Under the pieces are notes generated by a model. The model had not been told where the DNA came from, did no database searches, and saw nothing but the letters and a program-made list of their open reading frames with translations. Below, in pieces: positions 1 to 7,060 of a stretch of DNA of 31,614 nucleotides; the stretch's first letter is position 1, and each line of letters opens with the position of its first letter. Source of the stretch: CAZSHG01 sp964606695 [NCBI: uncultured bacterium] (GTDB lineage Bacteria; UBP14; UBA6098); the NCBI GenBank assembly GCA_964606695.1, contig CAZSHG010000031.1, forward strand, positions 1-31,614. Reading direction: 5' to 3'. Position numbers and translations under genes: made by a program.

Positions 1-185
1 CTGACATCGCCATCATTGGAATAGGAAGAGCCCGCGACGATGAAACCGCCATCGGAAGTCTGTTGAACAGAACGCGCCTCATCAGTAGAACTTCCGCCGA
101 GGCATTTCTGCCACTCGATTGAGGGCGCGGTTTGCGCGAGGCACGCGCCAGCTAAGAGGGCGATAATTAGAATTGTGGTTTTCAT
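1..185 (-). CDS. Secreted repeat protein, N-terminal fragment (cut by window edge)
   Basis: The reading frame starts at the ATG at 185 and stays open to base 1, giving 61 codons of a longer gene. The N-terminus is a plain signal peptide: Lys2, a hydrophobic run (TILIIALLAGACLA), then Gln-Thr-Ala-Pro. The mature part begins with IEWQKCLGGSSTDEA, followed by SVQQTSDGGFIVAGSS and SNDGDV. This pattern (W-x-K-x-L-G-G-S..D.A, Q-Q-T-x-D-G-G-F-I-V-A-G, S-N-D-G-D-V) is the start of a repeat, probably a beta-propeller blade, common in large secreted proteins of FCB-group bacteria, which often end in a T9SS sorting domain. The C-terminus is outside the window, so the secretion route is inferred. A candidate promoter lies about 100 nt upstream, divergent from the permease genes. 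Confidence 0.75.
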   Translation of the reverse strand, partial: MKTTILIIALLAGACLAQTAPSIEWQKCLGGSSTDEARSVQQTSDGGFIVAGSSYSNDGDV

Positions 186-284
186 ATTCCCGGCTCCGGT
201 TTATTTTCGCAAATCCCGCCTGCCTGCGGTGTTTTTCCGCTGGTGGGGGGCGCTATTTGGAAATCTTGTGGTCATGGTAAATTC

Positions 285-313
285 AATATCGTTCGCGGGG
301 TCATATTTGTCAA
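285..313 (-). promoter_or_regulatory. Sigma70-type promoter of the secreted repeat protein
   Basis: On the minus strand TTGACA (308-313) is followed after 17 nt by GATATT (285-290). The -35 is a perfect consensus and the -10 matches 4 of 6. The predicted start, near 278, leaves a leader of about 93 nt before the ATG at 185. Confidence 0.55.
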
Positions 314-420
314 GGATAAAAAGCTGAAAATCGTGCGGGGTAAAACTGAAACTTAAAGGGCATTCTCGGTTTCAATTGCAGTTCACAGGGCTACATTCGA
401 TGATTATTTCACATTAATTG

Positions 421-449
421 TTGCCTTAAACGATTTTGGTGATTATTAT
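421..449 (+). promoter_or_regulatory. Promoter directly in front of the permease pair
   Basis: TTGCCT (421-426), a 17-nt spacer and TATTAT (444-449). Only 9 nt separate the -10 box from the ATG at 459, and no Shine-Dalgarno sequence is visible, so transcription from here would give an mRNA with a leader of roughly 0-3 nt. Confidence 0.5.
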
Positions 450-458
450 TAGCGTGTT

Positions 459-2297
459 ATGAGCAAGAAGCTATCGAAAGAACTTGGCTTACTGGATGTT
501 TTCGCGATCTGCACGGGCGCGATGATCAGCTCGGGATTTTTCCTGCTTCCCGGCCTGGCCACTGCGAAGGCTGGCCCGGCGGCGATCCTGTGCTACATCT
601 TCGCGGGCATTCTTATCCTGCCGTCGATGATGTCGATAGCGGAGCTTTCCACGGCCATGCCCAGAGCGGGCGGGACGTATTTCTTTATCAGCAGAAGCCT
701 CGGCCCCATGTTCGGCACTATCGACGGCGTGGGTGATTGGCTGGCGCTGATTTTCAAGTCCAGTTTCGCGCTGGTTGGAATCGGAGCTTATCTGACAAAT
801 TACGTCGGCCTGTCTCCCACTCTTATCGCCGTTGGTTTTGGTCTTATATTTATGGTGATAAATCTGGTAGGATCCAAACAGACCAGTGGCCTTCAGATAG
901 CTATGGTTGGGATTCTGGTTGGAATTCTGGCTTTGTTCATCATTCGCGGTGCGGGCGAGGTTGATACAACGCGCTTTAACCCTTTTCTGCCCTTTGGGAA
1001 AGAATCTCTTCTCGCCACAACCGGTTTCGTATTCATCAGCTTTATTGGTTTGACCAAGGTTGCCAGCGTCTCGGAGGAAGTTCGCAGACCACATTTTAAT
1101 ATTCCCATCGGGATGTCGCTTTCGCTTCTCGCGGCTATGATAATTTACGGTTTAGGTATATGGATTGTCATAGGCACGGTCCCCGCCGATACACTTCGCG
1201 GCAGTCTAACTCCGATAGCGGATTCTGCGAGGATTTTTTCCGGCACAACGGGAGTTATTCTTATATCTATCGCCGCAATAATGGCCTTCGCCACCACAGG
1301 TAACGCGGGTATTATGTCCGCCAGCAGATATTTATTGGCGATGGGACGAGATCGTGTTATTCCGCATCGTTTATCTCGCATCTCATCACGATTTAAGACA
1401 CCGAAGAACGCTATCCTAGTCACATCAGCTATTGTTTTGTTAATAGTCCTTCTGGTCGATGCCGAACATATAGCGAAACTCGCCAGCACATATCAGATAG
1501 TGGTATTCGCACTGGCAAACATCGCGGTGATAGTGATGCGCGAAAGCGGCCTGGAGTCTTATGACCCCGGATTCAAAAGTCCGCTATATCCATATTTACA
1601 GGTAATAGGAATTCTAACCGCCGTTGTTTTGATTCCCGAGATGGGTCTTTTGGCCAGCTTATTCGCTCTTGTGCTGATGGGGCTTGGTGTTGTCTGGTAT
1701 AACCTCTACGTTCGTCGCAGAGTTGACAGTGTAGGGGCTGTGGCGCATATGGCGGAACGAATCGCCGAGAGGATGTTATCGCGTGATGCGAAAGCGCTCG
1801 GACTGAACAAGGAGCTTCGTGAAATCCTCAAAGAAAAGGGTATTCGCGGCAAAGACCCATTTGAAAAGATGGTCGCGGAAGCTAATTTTATCGAACTCGA
1901 TTGCAAATGTCACGCCGAGGAAGTTCTCGATCGAGCAAGCACGATTCTATCGAAAAGAAGTGGTGTTTCGCACGATCTTATTTTGGGCGCTCTGCTGGAA
2001 CGCAGTCGCCTGGGAGAAACGCCCGCGGAGGCTGGTATCGCCCTTCCCCATCTGCTTCTCGATCAGGTGGACGATTTCTATCTGGTAATTGCCAGAAGTG
2101 TCCCCGGGCTGGATTTCCCCATGGCCGATCAGTCTATTCACGCGGTGTTCGTCCTGCTGGGCAACCGTAAGAACCCCGCGCAACATCTGCGTCTGCTTGC
2201 GGAGATAGCTCGTAGAGCCGAAGACCCTAACTTTTTGGATAAGTGGATATCCGCTGAAAACGTCGAAGAAATAGTCGATGAGCTGATAAAACGATGA
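459..2297 (+). CDS. APC-family permease with C-terminal EIIA-Ntr-like domain (copy 1)
   Basis: 612 aa. Residues 1-425 are a polytopic membrane domain of the amino acid-polyamine-organocation (APC) superfamily, with about 12 hydrophobic segments and a GLLDVFAICTGAMISSGFF start typical of TM1 of these LeuT-fold carriers. A basic linker (about 425-465) leads to a cytoplasmic domain (about 465-612) matching the PTS EIIA type 2/EIIA-Ntr fold. It keeps GIALPH, whose His531 aligns with the phosphorylated histidine of PtsN, and the later QHLRLLAEIARRAED helix. No sugar-PTS gene is nearby, so a regulatory use of EIIA, perhaps tying uptake to phosphorylation state, is inferred. The substrate is unknown; an amino acid or polyamine is likely by family. 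The stop codon overlaps the next start (ATGA), so the two copies are probably translationally coupled. Confidence 0.88.
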   Translation: MSKKLSKELGLLDVFAICTGAMISSGFFLLPGLATAKAGPAAILCYIFAGILILPSMMSIAELSTAMPRAGGTYFFISRSLGPMFGTIDGVGDWLALIFKSSFALVGIGAYLTNYVGLSPTLIAVGFGLIFMVINLVGSKQTSGLQIAMVGILVGILALFIIRGAGEVDTTRFNPFLPFGKESLLATTGFVFISFIGLTKVASVSEEVRRPHFNIPIGMSLSLLAAMIIYGLGIWIVIGTVPADTLRGSLTPIADSARIFSGTTGVILISIAAIMAFATTGNAGIMSASRYLLAMGRDRVIPHRLSRISSRFKTPKNAILVTSAIVLLIVLLVDAEHIAKLASTYQIVVFALANIAVIVMRESGLESYDPGFKSPLYPYLQVIGILTAVVLIPEMGLLASLFALVLMGLGVVWYNLYVRRRVDSVGAVAHMAERIAERMLSRDAKALGLNKELREILKEKGIRGKDPFEKMVAEANFIELDCKCHAEEVLDRASTILSKRSGVSHDLILGALLERSRLGETPAEAGIALPHLLLDQVDDFYLVIARSVPGLDFPMADQSIHAVFVLLGNRKNPAQHLRLLAEIARRAEDPNFLDKWISAENVEEIVDELIKR

Positions 2298-4141
2298 GCA
2301 AAAGGATGAAAAAATCTCTGGGGCTACTGGATGTTTTCGCGATATCCACCGGCGCGATGATCGCGTCCGGGTTCTTTATCCTGCCGGGGATCGCGGCCTC
2401 GAATTCGGGGCCTGCGGCGATACTTTCTTATATCATCGCGGGCATTATGGTGATCCCGGCTCTGTTTTCTCTTTCCGAGCTTTCGACTGCTATGCCGCGT
2501 TCCGGCGGGACTTATTTCTTCATCAGTAGAAGCCTGGGGCCAATGTTCGGGACTATCGACGGCCTTGGAGATTGGCTGGCGCTGGTTCTCAAATCGAGTA
2601 TCGCGGTAGTTGGGCTTGGAGTCTATTTTTCGATGATCCTCGGGATCAATTATATTTACATTGCCATACTTTTCGCTGTATTATTCGCCATAATAAATCT
2701 TATAGGTTCCAAAGAAGCGGGTATATTTCAGGTTGGTATGGTATTATTTCTGATCGGTATATTAGCAATATTCATAGGAAAAGGTTTACCAGCAGTCGCA
2801 AGTTCGAACTATACTCCCTTCGCCCCCTTCGGTTTAGAATCTGTTTTTTCGACTGCGGGGCTGGTTTTTGTAAGCTTTATCGGGCTAACCGGGGTTGCGA
2901 GCGTATCGGAGGAGGTCAGGAATCCGGCACGGAATATTCCCCTTGGGATGATTCTCTCCCTCGCTACGGTAATAGTTATTTATGGCCTTGGTGTATCGGT
3001 GGTTGTCGGTGTTCTACCGAAGGCTGAGCTTTACAGTAGCCTAACCCCTATTTCTGATACGGCGGGTATTTTTGCCGGCAAAGCGGGAGTTATAGCAATT
3101 TCGATTGCCGCGCTATTGGCCTTCGCCACCACAGGTAACGCGGGGCTTATGGCCGCCAGCAGATACTTGCTGGCCATGGGGCGCGATCGTATCATTCCGC
3201 ATCGTTTCGCAAGATTTTCGACACGCAAGACGCCCAAAAACGCCATTCTGTTTTCGACGCTGATTATGATTATCATCATTTCGCTGTTCGATGTCGAATC
3301 TATCGCGAAACTGGCGAGCACTTTTCAGATACTCGTTTTTGCGATTATCAATATCGCGGTAATAGTCATGCGCGAAAGCGGTCTGGAAAGTTACGATCCG
3401 GAGTTCAAAAGTCCGCTGTATCCATACATGCAGATCGCGGGCATCCTCGTGGCAGTCATATTAATACCCGAAATGGGTTTTCTTTCCATGCTATTCACAC
3501 TAATATTGATTTCCGTGGGAGTTATCTGGTATAACCTATATGTTCGACATAAAGGCATAGGGGTATCTGCGGTATCCAAAGCTGCCGAGAGGATGACCGA
3601 AAGACTGCTGAAGAACGACGCCCGCGCGCTGGGACTCGACAAGGAACTTCGGGAGATACTGAAAGAAAAAGGCGTCAGGCCGGAAGATCCTTTCGTGGAG
3701 ATAATTCGCAACGCCGATTTTGTAGAAATAGATCCGTGCGACGATGTCGATTGTGTTCTTAGATCTGGTGCAAAAATACTGAGCATGAAAAGCGGGATAT
3801 CTTCAGACATGATATATGGCGCTCTTTTTGAAAGAAGTCATCTCGGCGAAACGCCAGCAGAAGCTGGTATTGCTCTCCCGCACCTACTACTCGATGAAGT
3901 GGAAGATTTCTATCTGGTAATCGCCAGAAGCATAACCGGTTTGGATTTCCCAATGGCGGATCAATCCATTCACGCTGTGTTCATTCTATTGGGAAATCGT
4001 AAAAATCCATCACAACATCTTCGCCTGCTGGCGGAAATAGCTCGTCGCGCCGAGGACCGCAGTTTCCTTGACCGATGGATAAAGGCCGAAGGCGAGGAGC
4101 AAATCAAAGTCGAATTGTTATCGGGCAGTATTTCCGAATAA
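2294..4141 (+). CDS. APC-family permease with C-terminal EIIA-Ntr-like domain (copy 2)
   Basis: 615 aa and a close paralogue of the upstream gene over its whole length, including SLGPMFGTIDG, the linker and the EIIA domain. The putative phospho-histidine is kept (His530 in GIALPH). At DNA level stretches such as ggccttcgccaccacaggta, in TM segments of both copies, are identical, which fits a tandem duplication. The copies differ most in membrane helices around residues 105-180 and in the linker, so they could have different substrates or form a heteromer; this is inference. The start ATG overlaps the upstream stop by 4 nt. The gene ends 23 nt from the stop of the convergent GGDEF gene, and no hairpin terminator is visible in that gap. 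Confidence 0.88.
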   Translation: MSKRMKKSLGLLDVFAISTGAMIASGFFILPGIAASNSGPAAILSYIIAGIMVIPALFSLSELSTAMPRSGGTYFFISRSLGPMFGTIDGLGDWLALVLKSSIAVVGLGVYFSMILGINYIYIAILFAVLFAIINLIGSKEAGIFQVGMVLFLIGILAIFIGKGLPAVASSNYTPFAPFGLESVFSTAGLVFVSFIGLTGVASVSEEVRNPARNIPLGMILSLATVIVIYGLGVSVVVGVLPKAELYSSLTPISDTAGIFAGKAGVIAISIAALLAFATTGNAGLMAASRYLLAMGRDRIIPHRFARFSTRKTPKNAILFSTLIMIIIISLFDVESIAKLASTFQILVFAIINIAVIVMRESGLESYDPEFKSPLYPYMQIAGILVAVILIPEMGFLSMLFTLILISVGVIWYNLYVRHKGIGVSAVSKAAERMTERLLKNDARALGLDKELREILKEKGVRPEDPFVEIIRNADFVEIDPCDDVDCVLRSGAKILSMKSGISSDMIYGALFERSHLGETPAEAGIALPHLLLDEVEDFYLVIARSITGLDFPMADQSIHAVFILLGNRKNPSQHLRLLAEIARRAEDRSFLDRWIKAEGEEQIKVELLSGSISE

Positions 4142-4164
4142 TATATTAATCGGTTATCCTTAGA

Positions 4165-5763
4165 TTAGCTACCTGAGACTACACAGCGGTTTTTGCCGGT
4201 TTCTTTGGCGCGGTAGAGGGCATCGTCTGCGAGTTTGATTGCTGTGTCGATGTCGTCCCCCAGGCGGCATTCGTTTATACCGAACGAAGCTGTTATGGAC
4301 AATTCCGTATCGGCATAGTAATGGACGTGCTCCTCGATATTTGCTCGCGCCTTTTCGACGATTGTCTTGCCCCGCTCAACCGGAGTCTCCGGCAGAACGA
4401 TGAGAAACTCCTCCCCTCCCCATCTGCCCACATGGCCGTCGTCCCCGACGGTTTCGCTGAGTATCTTCGCGACGGTTATCAGGATGGAATCGCCACAGTC
4501 GTGCCCGTGAATATCATTGAAATTCTTGAAGCCATCGATGTCCACAAGGGCGAAAGTAATTGGTTCACCGGAATCCTTTGCCCGTTCCATATCGGCTCTG
4601 ATACTTCGCCAGATACCCTGCCGATTGGCGATCTGGGTGAGCGTGTCCGTAACCGAGGCCTTTTTCCAGATTTCCAGTTCCTGTTCCTTCTTGTCGAGTT
4701 CGTAACGTGTCTCGAGTTGCGTTATTTTTCTGGTCTGCTCCTTGCCGAAAAGGCTGTCGTTCGCTTTCTTGTAGAATTTGTAATATTTGAGCGCCTTGGA
4801 AGCGTCACCCAGCTCCTCATAAGTCTCCGATAGCAACTCGTAGGCGTTGCGTTTGAATTCCAGCGAACCTATTTCTATGGCGTAGTTAAGGCCTTTGGTG
4901 AAATAATCCAGTGCCTTCTGCCAATCTTCATCTCGCTGAAGCAACCGTCCGAAATTTAGGTAGCAACTCGCCAGACCGTTTTTATCGCCCAGTTCCTCAT
5001 TGATTTCGAGGGCTTTATCGTAATATTCATGTGCGCGAGACAAAGCGCCCTGGAACATGTAAACCTTACCGATGTTCTCTCTGCAATAGGAAACGCCGAT
5101 CTTGTCCCCTATTTCCTCGCGTATTTCCAGCGATTTGAGATAATATTTCAGCGCTTCTTCGTAATTCTCCTGCTCCTCGTGGACGGAACCGATATTGTTG
5201 AGGATATGCGCGATTCCGGCATGGTCGTCCAGCTCGCGTTTTATTTCAAGCGACTTTTCGTAATATTTCAGCGCCTGGGGAAAATTTCGCTGATGTAAAT
5301 AGACACTGCCGATATTCGTCAGGCAGGAGGATATGCCCGGTTTATTATCCAGTTCCTCGTATATGTTGAGTGATTCTTGGTAATATTCGAGAGCACGGGA
5401 ATGATCGCCCTGTTCTTGATAAACAATCCCAATGTTATTCAAGCATCCGGGGATACCTTCCCTGAAATTCGCGTCCTCGTATTTTTCGGAAGCTCCATGA
5501 TAGTATTCCAGTGCCTTCGTGTAGTCGCCTCGATATTGATGGACGATGCCCATGGCCATCTGGCTTCTGGCCAGGCCGAGGACGTAGCCGACGGATTGGC
5601 TGATTTCCAATGCTCGTTCGGCACGTTCAAGCGCTTCGTCCAGGTCGGAAGAGCGGGCGAGGCTGGAGAGTTTGACCAGGATGTCCGCCTTGTGAACTTC
5701 TTCAGTTGCTACTTCCAGCAACTTTAGGAGTTTTTGTTTGTCGTTTGGGAGGTACTTATCCAT
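4165..5763 (-). CDS. Soluble TPR-GGDEF diguanylate cyclase
   Basis: 532 aa with no signal peptide or membrane segment, so cytoplasmic. Residues 20-335 hold about eight tetratricopeptide repeats at 40-residue spacing (for example NNIGIVYQEQGDHSRALEYY), the kinesin-light-chain type. A charged, probably coiled-coil helix (about 338-368) joins them to a GGDEF domain (370-532). The active-site loop is intact as GGEEF (449-453), with metal-binding VDIDGF and the GHDCGD motif, so synthesis of cyclic di-GMP from two GTP is likely. The RxxD inhibitory site normally just before the loop is missing: Gly occupies both key positions. The TPR array probably binds a protein partner that controls the cyclase. 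The ATG at 5763 has AAAGGA about 9 nt upstream. Confidence 0.9.
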   Translation of the reverse strand: MDKYLPNDKQKLLKLLEVATEEVHKADILVKLSSLARSSDLDEALERAERALEISQSVGYVLGLARSQMAMGIVHQYRGDYTKALEYYHGASEKYEDANFREGIPGCLNNIGIVYQEQGDHSRALEYYQESLNIYEELDNKPGISSCLTNIGSVYLHQRNFPQALKYYEKSLEIKRELDDHAGIAHILNNIGSVHEEQENYEEALKYYLKSLEIREEIGDKIGVSYCRENIGKVYMFQGALSRAHEYYDKALEINEELGDKNGLASCYLNFGRLLQRDEDWQKALDYFTKGLNYAIEIGSLEFKRNAYELLSETYEELGDASKALKYYKFYKKANDSLFGKEQTRKITQLETRYELDKKEQELEIWKKASVTDTLTQIANRQGIWRSIRADMERAKDSGEPITFALVDIDGFKNFNDIHGHDCGDSILITVAKILSETVGDDGHVGRWGGEEFLIVLPETPVERGKTIVEKARANIEEHVHYYADTELSITASFGINECRLGDDIDTAIKLADDALYRAKETGKNRCVVSGS

Positions 5764-5795
5764 TATCGATGTTCCTTTATATATCTCATGAAAAC

Positions 5796-5824
5796 AAAAT
5801 AAACCCTTTATTGATAACTATCAA
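5796..5824 (-). promoter_or_regulatory. Promoter of the TPR-GGDEF gene
   Basis: Minus-strand TTGATA (5819-5824), a 17-nt spacer and TATTTT (5796-5801), about 30 nt upstream of the ATG at 5763, leaving room for the AAAGGA ribosome site. Confidence 0.45.
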
Positions 5825-5921
5825 GAACAATTTCGAAAAATCATGTCGGCGTTTGATATTTGCAAATCGTCGCACAATTGATATATTTAAATTGTAATAA
5901 AGGAAGATTTCTAATTGCTAC

Positions 5922-6042
5922 CTCCGTCTCGTCGCATAGCTCCGGCTGTGCGACGGGATTGGTCGCGAAACTTCGCTTCGAGAATGGCAAACGAGGCGGA
6001 GCTTCTGGTGCAGAGGCGTTACACAGCTGGAGTTGTGTAACG
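5922..6042. repeat. Palindrome-rich intergenic element with two related 26-bp hairpins
   Basis: This fills the middle of the only gene-free stretch above 300 bp (5764-6087). It holds palindrome A (5930-5955: 11-bp arms with one T-G wobble, loop TCCG), a small GCGAA-ac-TTCGC palindrome (5965-5976) and palindrome B (6017-6042: 11-bp arms with one wobble, loop TGGA). Arms 5922-5929 (CTCCGTCT) and 5994-6001 (AGGCGGAG) can pair around A and the small hairpin. A and B align base for base and differ by paired changes that keep the stems. The layout resembles REP/BIME-like or MITE-like dispersed repeats. It lies between the 3' end of the hydrolase gene and the 5' region of the GGDEF gene. Short open frames cross it on both strands but look non-coding. 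Confidence 0.6.
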
Positions 6043-6087
6043 AGGAAAACATTAGGGCGGCTGAGGGGGGCGCAATTTTCGTTCACA

Positions 6088-6873
6088 TTACTCACCCTGG
6101 CGGAGAGCTTCCATGTATTCGGGGTAGAGGGATAGGTCGTTGTGGCCCGCTTCTGGTATGGTTTTTACGGTAAGAATACTTGGGATGAATGTATCCGCGA
6201 GTTGCATGGTGCTTTCGCGGGGGATTACCTCGTCATTCTCGGCGATAATGATGAGGGTGGGAATATAGACCGCTGGAGCCCATCGCCAGGACTCGTATTT
6301 GTCTATCAGGATGAGTTTTGCCGGCAGATAGGGGAAACTCCGCTGGGCGATATCGAGGATGCTGTAGAAGGGGGTTACAAGGACGAGGCGCTTTGCTGAG
6401 GGCAGAAGGGCGAGTCTTATCGCTACCCCGCTTCCGAGGCTCCTGCCGACAAGGACTATCTCGTCGTGGCTCGCGCTGACAATGTCGTAAAGGGCGCGGG
6501 CATCGGCATGAATATCTTCTTCGACGGGTTTGCCGGTGCTTCCGCCGTAGCCTCGGTATTGCATCATGTAGATGGAATGGTCGGGGAAGGCCTTTGCGAA
6601 TTCGGGCATGGTGTATGACACGTCCTCGGCATTGCCCCCGAAGTATATCAGGGCCTTCGTGCTTTCTGCGGGGCGATGGAGGATTTCCAGCCGGGCGTCT
6701 CCCCTATCCAACCAGACAACCGAAGCAGAACTGCGGTTTCCGGCCTCGGTGGGGAAATAAATCATCCTGCGCTGGACGGCGAACATCAAGATGCATAATC
6801 CCACATATACAATCAGAATTATCCGCAGGATTATCATCGCTATCCGTTTGAATTTTATCACCATAGTTATCAT
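6088..6873 (-). CDS. Membrane-anchored alpha/beta hydrolase (ABHD13/Bem46-like)
   Basis: 261 aa. One hydrophobic segment (about 11-33) after a basic start suggests an N-terminal anchor with the catalytic domain outside the cytoplasm. The fold is seen in FGGNAEDV (oxyanion region), MQYRGYGGSTGKP, and the nucleophile elbow GRSLGSG with Ser145. Asp214 in IIIAENDEVIP and His244 in EAGHNDL complete the triad. These motifs fit the serine hydrolase group around Bem46/ABHD13 and YfhR. The substrate is unknown; an ester or thioester is likely. Met4 (ATG at 6864) may be the real start, because GGA lies about 10 nt before it while Met1 has little in front of it. The gene stands alone and is divergent from the transporter gene. 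Confidence 0.85.
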   Translation of the reverse strand: MITMVIKFKRIAMIILRIILIVYVGLCILMFAVQRRMIYFPTEAGNRSSASVVWLDRGDARLEILHRPAESTKALIYFGGNAEDVSYTMPEFAKAFPDHSIYMMQYRGYGGSTGKPVEEDIHADARALYDIVSASHDEIVLVGRSLGSGVAIRLALLPSAKRLVLVTPFYSILDIAQRSFPYLPAKLILIDKYESWRWAPAVYIPTLIIIAENDEVIPRESTMQLADTFIPSILTVKTIPEAGHNDLSLYPEYMEALRQGE

Positions 6874-7051
6874 TCCGCTCGAAGACCGTTTTATCCCTTA
6901 AAATGAAGCGATATTGGTAACAAAATCAAGGCTTTTCGTCGTGATATTTGCTATTTGATTTGAGATTCAGCTGAACAATTTCAAAAAAAGGGTTTTTATT
7001 GAGGGAATAGTCTTTTATATTGATTTACTTTGAGCAATGGATTTTCTGTTT

Positions 7052-7058
7052 GGAGGAG
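7052..7058 (+). promoter_or_regulatory. Ribosome binding site that fixes the transporter start
   Basis: GGAGGAG lies just before the ATG at 7061. The longer frame from the ATG at 7037 would place this strong site inside the gene and add eight residues (MDFLFGGD) not expected in the family. Confidence 0.7.
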
Positions 7059-7060
7059 AT

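Noticed and set aside
4900-5640. Regular repeated DNA pattern suggesting a tandem or CRISPR-like array
   Set aside because: The 120-nt periodicity is the coding repeat of the 40-residue TPR motifs; there are no conserved repeats with unique spacers.
5841-6135. Open frames of 84 and 91 codons on opposite strands across the intergenic repeat
   Set aside because: Both cross the palindromic element and overlap each other. Neither has a ribosome site or recognisable domain, and their openness follows from the stop-poor palindromes.
7037-7060. Upstream ATG of the sodium symporter gene
   Set aside because: It has no ribosome site, and the eight extra residues lie before the family's usual start, while GGAGGAG directly precedes the ATG at 7061.
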